Shown: positions 51,642 to 63,903 of the stretch, piece after piece
How positions within the stretch are numbered: position 1 is the first letter of the stretch
How the letters are laid out: every line of letters starts with the position of its first letter
Assembly: GCA_943737045.1 (NCBI GenBank)
Contig: CALSFV010000262.1
Location: 350,001 to 414,000, forward strand
Direction of reading: 5' to 3'
Source of the DNA: Parapristionchus giblindavisi
Taxonomy: Eukaryota > Nematoda > Chromadorea > Rhabditida > Diplogasteridae
Length of the DNA stretch: 64,000 bases
The notes under the pieces: model-generated
Database searches by the model: none
What the model was told of the DNA's origin: nothing
What the model saw: only the letters and a program-made list of their open reading frames with translations
Program-made: the position numbers and the translations under genes

Positions 51642-52604
51642 CTGACATGAAAAATTTTCTGCTAGACCCAGCGTGTCATATACCAAACGAAAGAGCAAAA
51701 AATTCTGAGTATTTTGCACGTTCCCATGTTGAACAACGGCCACTTCAGCCGAATTAACAAAATTGAATTATTCATTTTTGGCAATAATGAATTCGTGACA
51801 TGTCAATGCTTTATCGAAACCTATCGTAGCATATACCACGTGAAAGAGCAAAAAATTCTGAATAATCTACACTTCAGTTCATGTCAAACTGTAATCTTGT
51901 GTTGATTCCACAATGCCCAAAGTACAAAAGTAGCTTTCACTCTGATAAGACCAAAAGAATACCTGACATGAAAAATTTTCTGCTAGACCCAGCGTGTCAT
52001 ATACCAAACGAAAGAGCAAAAAACTCTGAGTATTTTGCACGTTCCCATGTTGAACAACGGCCACTTCAGCCGAATTAACAAAATTGAATTATTCATTTTT
52101 GGCAATAATGAATTCGTGACATGTCAATGCTTTATCGAAACTTATCGTCGCATATACCACGTGAAAGAGCAAAAAATTCTGAATAATCTACACTTCAGTT
52201 CATGTCAAACTGTAATCTTGTGTTGATTCCACAATGCCCAAAGTACAAAAGTAGCTTTCACTCTGATAAGACCAAAACAATACCTGACATGAAAAATTTT
52301 CTACTAGACCCAGCGTGTCATATACCAAACGAAAGAGCAAAAAACTCTGAGTATTTTGCACGTCCCCATGTTGAACAACGGCCACTTCAGCCGAATTAAC
52401 ATAATTGCCCTATGCATTTTTGCCATTAAAGAATTCGTGACATGTCAATGCTTTATCGAAACTTATCGTCGCATATACCACGTGAAAGAGCAAAAAATTC
52501 TGAATAATCTACACTTCAGTTCATGTCAAACTGTAATCTTGTGTTGATTCCACAATGCCCAAAGTACAAAAGTAGCTTTCACTCTGATAAGACCAAAAGA
52601 ATAC
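51474..52604. repeat. 1131-bp block (short epsilon + three long units), first
   Basis: Short epsilon, long 51642 (cctatcgtag), long 51963, type II long 52284. Confidence 0.9.
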
Positions 52605-52772
52605 CTGACATGAAAAATTTTCTGCTAGACCCAGCGTGTCATATACCAAACGAAAGAGCAAAAAACACTGAATAATCTACATTTCAGTTCATGTCAAACT
52701 GTAATCTCGTGTTTTTTCCACAATGCCCAAAGTACAAAAGTAGCTTTCACTCTGATAAGACCAAAAGAATAC
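52605..52772. repeat. 168-bp short unit, class epsilon
   Basis: Starts the second 1131-bp block. Confidence 0.93.
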
Positions 52773-53735
52773 CTGACATGAAAAATTTTCTGCTAGACCC
52801 AGCGTGTCATATACCAAACGAAAGAGCAAAAAATTCTGAGTATTTTGCACGTTCCCATGTTGAACAACGGCCACTTCAGCCGAATTAACAAAATTGAATT
52901 ATTCATTTTTGGCAATAATGAATTCGTGACATGTCAATGCTTTATCGAAACCTATCGTAGCATATACCACGTGAAAGAGCAAAAAATTCTGAATAATCTA
53001 CACTTCAGTTCATGTCAAACTGTAATCTTGTGTTGATTCCACAATGCCCAAAGTACAAAAGTAGCTTTCACTCTGATAAGACCAAAAGAATACCTGACAT
53101 GAAAAATTTTCTGCTAGACCCAGCGTGTCATATACCAAACGAAAGAGCAAAAAACTCTGAGTATTTTGCACGTTCCCATGTTGAACAACGGCCACTTCAG
53201 CCGAATTAACAAAATTGAATTATTCATTTTTGGCAATAATGAATTCGTGACATGTCAATGCTTTATCGAAACTTATCGTCGCATATACCACGTGAAAGAG
53301 CAAAAAATTCTGAATAATCTACACTTCAGTTCATGTCAAACTGTAATCTTGTGTTGATTCCACAATGCCCAAAGTACAAAAGTAGCTTTCACTCTGATAA
53401 GACCAAAACAATACCTGACATGAAAAATTTTCTACTAGACCCAGCGTGTCATATACCAAACGAAAGAGCAAAAAACTCTGAGTATTTTGCACGTCCCCAT
53501 GTTGAACAACGGCCACTTCAGCCGAATTAACATAATTGCCCTATGCATTTTTGCCATTAAAGAATTCGTGACATGTCAATGCTTTATCGAAACTTATCGT
53601 CGCATATACCACGTGAAAGAGCAAAAAATTCTGAATAATCTACACTTCAGTTCATGTCAAACTGTAATCTTGTGTTGATTCCACAATGCCCAAAGTACAA
53701 AAGTAGCTTTCACTCTGATAAGACCAAAAGAATAC
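52605..53735. repeat. 1131-bp block, second
   Basis: Same unit order and markers as 51474-52604; I saw no difference by eye. Confidence 0.88.
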
Positions 53736-53903
53736 CTGACATGAAAAATTTTCTGCTAGACCCAGCGTGTCATATACCAAACGAAAGAGCAAAAAACACT
53801 GAATAATCTACATTTCAGTTCATGTCAAACTGTAATCTCGTGTTTTTTCCACAATGCCCAAAGTACAAAAGTAGCTTTCACTCTGATAAGACCAAAAGAA
53901 TAC
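53736..53903. repeat. 168-bp short unit, class epsilon
   Basis: Starts an 810-bp version of the block, lacking the third long unit. Confidence 0.93.
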
Positions 53904-54545
53904 CTGACATGAAAAATTTTCTGCTAGACCCAGCGTGTCATATACCAAACGAAAGAGCAAAAAATTCTGAGTATTTTGCACGTTCCCATGTTGAACAACG
54001 GCCACTTCAGCCGAATTAACAAAATTGAATTATTCATTTTTGGCAATAATGAATTCGTGACATGTCAATGCTTTATCGAAACCTATCGTAGCATATACCA
54101 CGTGAAAGAGCAAAAAATTCTGAATAATCTACACTTCAGTTCATGTCAAACTGTAATCTTGTGTTGATTCCACAATGCCCAAAGTACAAAAGTAGCTTTC
54201 ACTCTGATAAGACCAAAAGAATACCTGACATGAAAAATTTTCTGCTAGACCCAGCGTGTCATATACCAAACGAAAGAGCAAAAAACTCTGAGTATTTTGC
54301 ACGTTCCCATGTTGAACAACGGCCACTTCAGCCGAATTAACAAAATTGAATTATTCATTTTTGGCAATAATGAATTCGTGACATGTCAATGCTTTATCGA
54401 AACTTATCGTCGCATATACCACGTGAAAGAGCAAAAAATTCTGAATAATCTACACTTCAGTTCATGTCAAACTGTAATCTTGTGTTGATTCCACAATGCC
54501 CAAAGTACAAAAGTAGCTTTCACTCTGATAAGACCAAAAGAATAC
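53736..54545. repeat. 810-bp truncated version of the 1131-bp block
   Basis: Short epsilon plus two long units; the type II unit is absent. Confidence 0.88.
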
Positions 54546-54713
54546 CTGACATGAAAAATTTTCTGCTAGACCCAGCGTGTCATATACCAAACGAAAGAGC
54601 AAAAAATTCTGAATAATCTACATTTCAGTTCATGTCAAACTGTAATCTCGTGTTTTTTCCACAATGCCCAAAGTACAAAAGTAGCTTTCACTCTGATAAG
54701 ACCAAAAGAATAC
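54546..54713. repeat. 168-bp short unit, minor form (catttcag, G316-type end)
   Basis: Same diagnostic bases as 46307-46474. Confidence 0.93.
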
Positions 54714-55355
54714 CTGACATGAAAAATTTTCTGCTAGACCCAGCGTGTCATATACCAAACGAAAGAGCAAAAAACTCTGAGTATTTTGCACGTCCCCATG
54801 TTGAACAACGGCCACTTCAGCCGAATTAACATAATTGCCCTATGCATTTTTGCCATTAAAGAATTCGTGACATGTCAATGCTTTATCGAAACTTATCGTC
54901 GCATATACCACGTGAAAGAGCAAAACATTCTGAATAATCTACACTTCAGTTCATGTCAAACTGTAATCTTGTGTTGATTCCACAATGCCCAAAGTACAAA
55001 AGTAGCTTTCACTCTGATAAGACCAAAACAATACCTGACATGAAAAATTTTCTACTAGACCCAGCGTGTCATATACCAAACGAAAGAGCAAAAAACTCTG
55101 AGTATTTTGCACGTCCCCATGTTGAACAACGGCCACTTCAGCCGAATTAACATAATTGCCCTATGCATTTTTGCCATTAAAGAATTCGTGACATGTCAAT
55201 GCTTTATCGAAACTTATCGTCGCATATACCACGTGAAAGAGCAAAAAATTCTGAATAATCTACACTTCAGTTCATGTCAAACTGTAATCTTGTGTTGATT
55301 CCACAATGCCCAAAGTACAAAAGTAGCTTTCACTCTGATAAGACCAAAAGAATAC

Positions 55356-55523
55356 CTGACATGAAAAATTTTCTGCTAGACCCAGCGTGTCATATACCAA
55401 ACGAAAGAGCAAAAAATTCTGAATAATCTACATTTCAGTTCATGTCAAACTGTAATCTCGTGTTTTTTCCACAATGCCCAAAGTACAAAAGTAGCTTTCA
55501 CTCTGATAAGACCAAAACAATAC
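55356..55523. repeat. 168-bp short unit, class beta
   Basis: Copy of 50985 at 4371 bp. Confidence 0.93.
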
Positions 55524-55844
55524 CTGACATGAAAAATTTTCTACTAGACCCAGCGTGTCATATACCAAACGAAAGAGCAAAAAACTCTGAGTATTTTGCA
55601 CGTCCCCATGTTGAACAACGGCCACTTCAGCCGAATTAACATAATTGCCCTATGCATTTTTGCCATTAAAGAATTCGTGACATGTCAATGCTTTATCGAA
55701 ACTTATCGTCGCATATACCACGTGAAAGAGCAAAAAATTCTGAATAATCTACACTTCAGTTCATGTCAAACTGTAATCTTGTGTTGATTCCACAATGCCC
55801 AAAGTACAAAAGTAGCTTTCACTCTGATAAGACCAAAAGAATAC

Positions 55845-56012
55845 CTGACATGAAAAATTTTCTGCTAGACCCAGCGTGTCATATACCAAACGAAAGAGCA
55901 AAAAACACTGAATAATCTACATTTCAGTTCATGTCAAACTGTAATCTCGTGTTTTTTCCACAATGCCCAAAGTACAAAAGTAGCTTTCACTCTGATAAGA
56001 CCAAAAGAATAC
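55845..56012. repeat. 168-bp short unit, class epsilon
   Basis: Copy of 51474 at 4371 bp. Confidence 0.93.
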
Positions 56013-56654
56013 CTGACATGAAAAATTTTCTGCTAGACCCAGCGTGTCATATACCAAACGAAAGAGCAAAAAATTCTGAGTATTTTGCACGTTCCCATGT
56101 TGAACAACGGCCACTTCAGCCGAATTAACAAAATTGAATTATTCATTTTTGGCAATAATGAATTCGTGACATGTCAATGCTTTATCGAAACCTATCGTAG
56201 CATATACCACGTGAAAGAGCAAAAAATTCTGAATAATCTACACTTCAGTTCATGTCAAACTGTAATCTTGTGTTGATTCCACAATGCCCAAAGTACAAAA
56301 GTAGCTTTCACTCTGATAAGACCAAAAGAATACCTGACATGAAAAATTTTCTGCTAGACCCAGCGTGTCATATACCAAACGAAAGAGCAAAAAACTCTGA
56401 GTATTTTGCACGTTCCCATGTTGAACAACGGCCACTTCAGCCGAATTAACAAAATTGAATTATTCATTTTTGGCAATAATGAATTCGTGACATGTCAATG
56501 CTTTATCGAAACTTATCGTCGCATATACCACGTGAAAGAGCAAAAAATTCTGAATAATCTACACTTCAGTTCATGTCAAACTGTAATCTTGTGTTGATTC
56601 CACAATGCCCAAAGTACAAAAGTAGCTTTCACTCTGATAAGACCAAAAGAATAC
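55845..56654. repeat. 810-bp block, first of the 3' group
   Basis: Short epsilon, long 56013 (cctatcgtag), long 56334. Confidence 0.88.
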
Positions 56655-56822
56655 CTGACATGAAAAATTTTCTGCTAGACCCAGCGTGTCATATACCAAA
56701 CGAAAGAGCAAAAAGTTCTGAATAATCTACATTTCAGTTCATGTCAAACTGTAATCTCGTGTTTTTTCCACAATGCCCAAAGTACAAAAGTAGCTTTCAC
56801 TCTGATAAGACCAAAAGAATAC
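56655..56822. repeat. 168-bp short unit, minor form (aaagttctga)
   Basis: A-to-G in the A tract of the core, shared only with 57465. Confidence 0.93.
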
Positions 56823-57464
56823 CTGACATGAAAAATTTTCTGCTAGACCCAGCGTGTCATATACCAAACGAAAGAGCAAAAAATTCTGAGTATTTTGCAC
56901 GTTCCCATGTTGAACAACGGCCACTTCAGCCGAATTAACAAAATTGAATTATTCATTTTTGGCAATAATGAATTCGTGACATGTCAATGCTTTATCGAAA
57001 CCTATCGTAGCATATACCACGTGAAAGAGCAAAAAATTCTGAATAATCTACACTTCAGTTCATGTCAAACTGTAATCTTGTGTTGATTCCACAATGCCCA
57101 AAGTACAAAAGTAGCTTTCACTCTGATAAGACCAAAAGAATACCTGACATGAAAAATTTTCTGCTAGACCCAGCGTGTCATATACCAAACGAAAGAGCAA
57201 AAAACTCTGAGTATTTTGCACGTTCCCATGTTGAACAACGGCCACTTCAGCCGAATTAACAAAATTGAATTATTCATTTTTGGCAATAATGAATTCGTGA
57301 CATGTCAATGCTTTATCGAAACTTATCGTCGCATATACCACGTGAAAGAGCAAAAAATTCTGAATAATCTACACTTCAGTTCATGTCAAACTGTAATCTT
57401 GTGTTGATTCCACAATGCCCAAAGTACAAAAGTAGCTTTCACTCTGATAAGACCAAAAGAATAC
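56655..57464. repeat. 810-bp block, second of the 3' group
   Basis: As 55845-56654, but its short unit has aaagttctga, which is then copied to 57465. Confidence 0.88.
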
Positions 57465-57632
57465 CTGACATGAAAAATTTTCTGCTAGACCCAGCGTGTC
57501 ATATACCAAACGAAAGAGCAAAAAGTTCTGAATAATCTACATTTCAGTTCATGTCAAACTGTAATCTCGTGTTTTTTCCACAATGCCCAAAGTACAAAAG
57601 TAGCTTTCACTCTGATAAGACCAAAAGAATAC
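57465..57632. repeat. 168-bp short unit, minor form (aaagttctga)
   Basis: Copy of 56655 at 810 bp. Confidence 0.93.
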
Positions 57633-58596
57633 CTGACATGAAAAATTTTCTGCTAGACCCAGCGTGTCATATACCAAACGAAAGAGCAAAAAATTCTGAG
57701 TATTTTGCACGTTCCCATGTTGAACAACGGCCACTTCAGCCGAATTAACAAAATTGAATTATTCATTTTTGGCAATAATGAATTCGTGACATGTCAATGC
57801 TTTATCGAAACTTATCGTAGCATATACCACGTGAAAGAGCAAAAAATTCTGAATAATCTACACTTCAGTTCATGTCAAACTGTAATCTTGTGTTGATTCC
57901 ACAATGCCCAAAGTACAAAAGTAGCTTTCACTCTGATAAGACCAAAAGAATACCTGACATGAAAAATTTTCTGCTAGACCCAGCGTGTCATATACCAAAC
58001 GAAAGAGCAAAAAATTCTGAGTATTTTGCACGTTCCCATGTTGAACAACGGCCACTTCAGCCGAATTAACAAAATTGAATTATTCATTTTTGGCAATAAT
58101 GAATTCGTGACATGTCAATGCTTTATCGAAACTTATCGTAGCATATACCACGTGAAAGAGCAAAAAATTCTGAATAATCTACACTTCAGTTCATGTCAAA
58201 CTGTAATCTTGTGTTGATTCCACAATGCCCAAAGTACAAAAGTAGCTTTCACTCTGATAAGACCAAAACAATACCTGACATGAAAAATTTTCTACTAGAC
58301 CCAGCGTGTCATATACCAAACGAAAGAGCAAAAAACTCTGAGTATTTTGCACGTCCCCATGTTGAACAACGGCCACTTCAGCCGAATTAACATAATTGCC
58401 CTATGCATTTTTGCCATTAAAGAATTCGTGACATGTCAATGCTTTATCGAAACTTATCGTCGCATATACCACGTGAAAGAGCAAAAAATTCTGAATAATC
58501 TACACTTCAGTTCATGTCAAACTGTAATCTTGTGTTGATTCCACAATGCCCCAAAGTACAAAAGTAGCTTTCACTCTGATAAGACCAAAAGAATAC

Positions 58597-58764
58597 CTGA
58601 CATGAAAAATTTTCTGCTAGACCCAGCGTGTCATATACCAAACGAAAGAGCAAAAAATTCTGAATAATCTACACTTCAGTTCATGTCAAACTGTAATCTC
58701 GTGTTTTTTCCACAATGCCCAAAGTACAAAAGTAGCTTTCACTCTGATAAGACCAAAAGAATAC
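58597..58764. repeat. 168-bp short unit, class gamma
   Basis: The last short unit in the window; preceded by the extra C and followed by the cggccgcttc unit. Confidence 0.93.
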
Positions 58765-61700
58765 CTGACATGAAAAATTTTCTGCTAGACCCAGCGTGTC
58801 ATATACCAAACGAAAGAGCAAAAAATTCTGAGTATTTTGCACGTTCCCATGTTGAACAACGGCCGCTTCAGCCGAATTAACAAAATTGAATTATTCATTT
58901 TTGGCAATAATGAATTCGTGACATGTCAATGCTTTATCGAAACTTATCGTAGCATATACCACGTGAAAGAGCAAAAAATTCTGAATAATCTACACTTCAG
59001 TTCATGTCAAACTGTAATCTTGTGTTGATTCCACAATGCCCAAAGTACAAAAGTAGCTTTCACTCTGATAAGACCAAAAGAATACCTGACATGAAAAATT
59101 TTCTGCTAGACCCAGCGTGTCATATACCAAACGAAAGAGCAAAAAATTCTGAGTATTTTGCACGTTCCCATGTTGAACAACGGCCACTTCAGCCGAATTA
59201 ACAAAATTGAATTATTCATTTTTGGCAATAATGAATTCGTGACATGTCAATGCTTTATCGAAACTTATCGTAGCATATACCACGTGAAAGAGCAAAAAAT
59301 TCTGAATAATCTACACTTCAGTTCATGTCAAACTGTAATCTTGTGTTGATTCCACAATGCCCAAAGTACAAAAGTAGCTTTCACTCTGATAAGACCAAAA
59401 CAATACCTGATATGAAAAATTTTCTACTAGACCCAGCGTGTCATATACCAAACGAAAGAGCAAAAAACTCTGAGTATTTTGCAAGTCCCCATGTTGAACA
59501 ACGGCCACTTCAGCCGAATTAACATAATTGCCCTATGCATTTTTGCCATTAAAGAATTCGTGACATGTCAATGCTTTATCGAAACTTATCGTCGCATATA
59601 CCACGTGAAAGAGCAAAAAATTCTGAATAATCTACACTTCAGTTCATGTCAAACTGTAATCTTGTGTTGATTCCACAATGCCCAAAGTACAAAAGTAGCT
59701 TTCACTCTGATAAGACCAAAACAATACCTGACATGAAAAATTTTCTACTAGACCCAGCGTGTCATATACCAAACGAAAGAGCAAAAAACTCTGAGTATTT
59801 TGCACGTCCCCATGTTGAACAACGGCCACTTCAGCCGAATTAACATAATTGCCCTATGCATTTTTGCCATTAAAGAATTCGTGACATGTCAATGCTTTAT
59901 CGAAACTTATCGTCGCATATACCACGTGAAAGAGCAAAAAATTCTGAATAATCTACACTTCAGTTCATGTCAAACTGTAATCTTGTGTTGATTCCACAAT
60001 GCCCAAAGTACAAAAGTAGCTTTCACTCTGATAAGACCAAAACAATACCTGACATGAAAAATTTTCTACTAGACCCAGCGTGTCATATACCAAACGAAAG
60101 AGCAAAAAACTCTGAGTATTTTGCACGTCCCCATGTTGAACAACGGCCACTTCAGCCGAATTAACATAATTGCCCTATGCATTTTTGCCATTAAAGAATT
60201 CGTGACATGTCAATGCTTTATCGAAACTTATCGTCGCATATACCACGTGAAAGAGCAAAAAATTCTGAATAATCTACACTTCAGTTCATGTCAAACTGTA
60301 ATCTTGTGTTGATTCCACAATGCCCAAAGTACAAAAGTAGCTTTCACTCTGATAAGACCAAAACAATACCTGACATGAAAAATTTTCTACTAGACCCAGC
60401 GTGTCATATACCAAACGAAAGAGCAAAAAACTCTGAGTATTTTGCACGTCCCCATGTTGAACAACGGCCACTTCAGCCGAATTAACATAATTGCCCTATG
60501 CATTTTTGCCATTAAAGAATTCGTGACATGTCAATGCTTTATCGAAACTTATCGTCGCATATACCACGTGAAAGAGCAAAAAATTCTGAATAATCTACAC
60601 TTCAGTTCATGTCAAACTGTAATCTTGTGTTGATTCCACAATGCCCAAAGTACAAAAGTAGCTTTCACTCTGATAAGACCAAAACAATACCTGACATGAA
60701 AATTTTTCTACTAGACCCAGCGTGTCATATACCAAACGAAAGAGCAAAAAACTCTGAGTATTTTGCACGTCCCCATGTTGAACAACGGCCACTTCAGCCG
60801 AATTAACATAATTGCCCTATGCATTTTTGCCATTAAAGAATTCGTGACATGTCAATGCTTTATCGAAACTTATCGTCGCATATACCACGTGAAAGAGCAA
60901 AACATTCTGAATAATCTACACTTCAGTTCATGTCAAACTGTAATCTTGTGTTGATTCCACAATGCCCAAAGTACAAAAGTAGCTTTCACTCTGATAAGAC
61001 CAAAACAATACCTGACATGAAAAATTTTCTACTAGACCCAGCGTGTCATATACCAAACGAAAGAGCAAAAAACTCTGAGTATTTTGCACGTCCCCATGTT
61101 GAACAACGGCCACTTCAGCCGAATTAACATAATTGCCCTATGCATTTTTGCCATTAAAGAATTCGTGACATGTCAATGCTTTATCGAAACTTATCGTCGC
61201 ATATACCACGTGAAAGAGCAAAAAATTCTGAATAATCTACACTTCAGTTCATGTCAAACTGTAATCTTGTGTTGATTCCACAATGCCCAAAGTACAAAAG
61301 TAGCTTTCACTCTGATAAGACCAAAACAATACCTGACATGAAAAATTTTCTACTAGACCCAGCGTGTCATATACCAAACGAAAGAGCAAAAAACTCTGAG
61401 TATTTTGCACGTCCCCATGTTGAACAACGGCCACTTCAGCCGAATTAACATAATTGCCCTATGCATTTTTGCCATTAAAGAATTCGTGACATGTCAATGC
61501 TTTATCGAAACTTATCGTCGCATATACCACGTGAAAGAGCAAAAAATTCTGAATAATCTACACTTCAGCTCATGTCAAACTGTAATCTTGTGTTGATTCC
61601 ACAATGCCCAAAGTACAAAAGTAGCTTTCACTCTGATAAGACCAAAACAATACCTGACATGAAAAATTTTCTACTAGACCCAGCGTGTCATATACCAAAC

Positions 61701-61974
61701 GAAAGAGCAAAAAACTCTGAGTATTTTGCACGTCCCCATGTTGAACAACGGCCACTTCAGCCGAATTAACATAATTGCCCTATGCATTTTTGCCATTAAA
61801 GAATTCGTGACATGTCAATGCTTTATCGAAACTTATCGTCGCATATACCACGTGAAAGAGCAAAAAATTCTGAATAATCTACACTTCAGTTCATGTCAAA
61901 CTGTAATCTTGTGTTGATTCCACAATGCCCAAAGTACAAAAGTAGCTTTCACTCTGATAAGACCAAAACAATAC

Positions 61975-63261
61975 CTGACATGAAAAATTTTCTACTAGAC
62001 CCAGCGTGTCATATACCAAACGAAAGAGCAAAAAACTCTGAGTATTTTGCACGTCCCCATGTTGAACAACGGCCACTTCAGCCGAATTAACATAATTGCC
62101 CTATGCATTTTTGCCATTAAAGAATTCGTGACATGTCAATGCTTTATCGAAACTTATCGTCGCATATACCACGTGAAAGAGCAAAAAATTCTGAATAATC
62201 TACACTTCAGTTCATGTCAAACTGTAATCTTGTGTTGATTCCACAATGCCCCAAAGTACAAAAGTAGCTTTCACTCTGATAAGACCAAAAGAATACCTGA
62301 CATGAAAAATTTTCTGCTAGACCCAGCGTGTCATATACCAAACGAAAGAGCAAAAAATTCTGAGTATTTTGCACGTTCCCATGTTGAACAACGGCCACTT
62401 CAGCCGAATTAACAAAATTGAATTATTCATTTTTGGCAATAATGAATTCGTGACATGTCAATGCTTTATCGAAACTTATCGTCGCATATACCACGTGAAA
62501 GAGCAAAAAATTCTGAATAATCTACACTTCAGTTCATGTCAAACTGTAATCTTGTGTTGATTCCACAATGCCCCAAAGTACAAAAGTAGCTTTCACTCTG
62601 ATAAGACCAAAAGAATACCTGACATGAAAAATTTTCTGCTAGACCCAGCGTGTCATATACCAAACGAAAGAGCAAAAAATTCTGAGTATTTTGCACGTTC
62701 CCGTGTTGAACAACGGCCACTTCAGCCGAATTAACAAAATTGAATTATTCATTTTTGGCAATAATGAATTCGTGACATGTCAATGCTTTATCGAAACTTA
62801 TCGTAGCATATACCACGTGAAAGAGCAAAAAATTCTGAATAATCTACACTTCAGTTCATGTCAAACTGTAATCTTGTGTTGATTCCACAATGCCCCAAAG
62901 TACAAAAGTAGCTTTCACTCTGATAAGACCAAAAGAATACCTGACATGAAAAATTTTCTGCTAGACCCAGCGTGTCATATACCAAACGAAAGAGCAAAAA
63001 ATTCTGAGTATTTTGCACGTTCCCGTGTTGAACAACGGCCACTTCAGCCGAATTAACAAAATTGAATTATTCATTTTTGGCAATAATGAATTCGTGACAT
63101 GTCAATGCTTTATCGAAACTTATCGTAGCATATACCACGTGAAAGAGCAAAAAATTCTGAATAATCTACACTTCAGTTCATGTCAAACTGTAATCTCGTG
63201 TTTTTTCCACAATGCCCAAAGTACAAAAGTAGCTTTCACTCTGATAAGACCAAAAGAATAC
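61975..63261. repeat. Run of long units with the extra C but no gamma short unit
   Basis: Units 61975, 62297 and 62619 are each 322 bp long and contain atgccccaaag; unit 62941 is 321 bp. Units 62619 and 62941 also share tcccgtgttg. This indicates single-unit tandem amplification of a +C unit after it was separated from the gamma short unit. Confidence 0.87.
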
Positions 63262-63903
63262 CTGACATGAAAAATTTTCTGCTAGACCCAGCGTGTCATA
63301 TACCAAACGAAAGAGCAAAAAATTCTGAGTATTTTGCACGTTCCCATGTTGAACAACGGCCACTTCAGCCGAATTAACAAAATTGAATTATTCATTTTTG
63401 GCAATAATGAATTCGTGACATGTCAATGCTTTATCGAAACTTATCGTAGCATATACCACGTGAAAGAGCAAAAAATTCTGAATAATCTACACTTCAGTTC
63501 ATGTCAAACTGTAATCTTGTGTTGATTCCACAATGCCCAAAGTACAAAAGTAGCTTTCACTCTGATAAGACCAAAAGAATACCTGACATGAAAAATTTTC
63601 TGCTAGACCCAGCGTGTCATATACCAAACGAAAGAGCAAAAAATTCTGAGTATTTTGCACGTTCCCATGTTGAACAACGGCCACTTCAGCCGAATTAACA
63701 AAATTGAATTATTCATTTTTGGCAATAATGAATTCGTGACATGTCAATGCTTTATCGAAACTTATCGTAGCATATACCACGTGAAAGAGCAAAAAATTCT
63801 GAATAATCTACACTTCAGTTCATGTCAAACTGTAATCTTGTGTTGATTCCACAATGCCCAAAGTACAAAAGTAGCTTTCACTCTGATAAGACCAAAACAA
63901 TAC

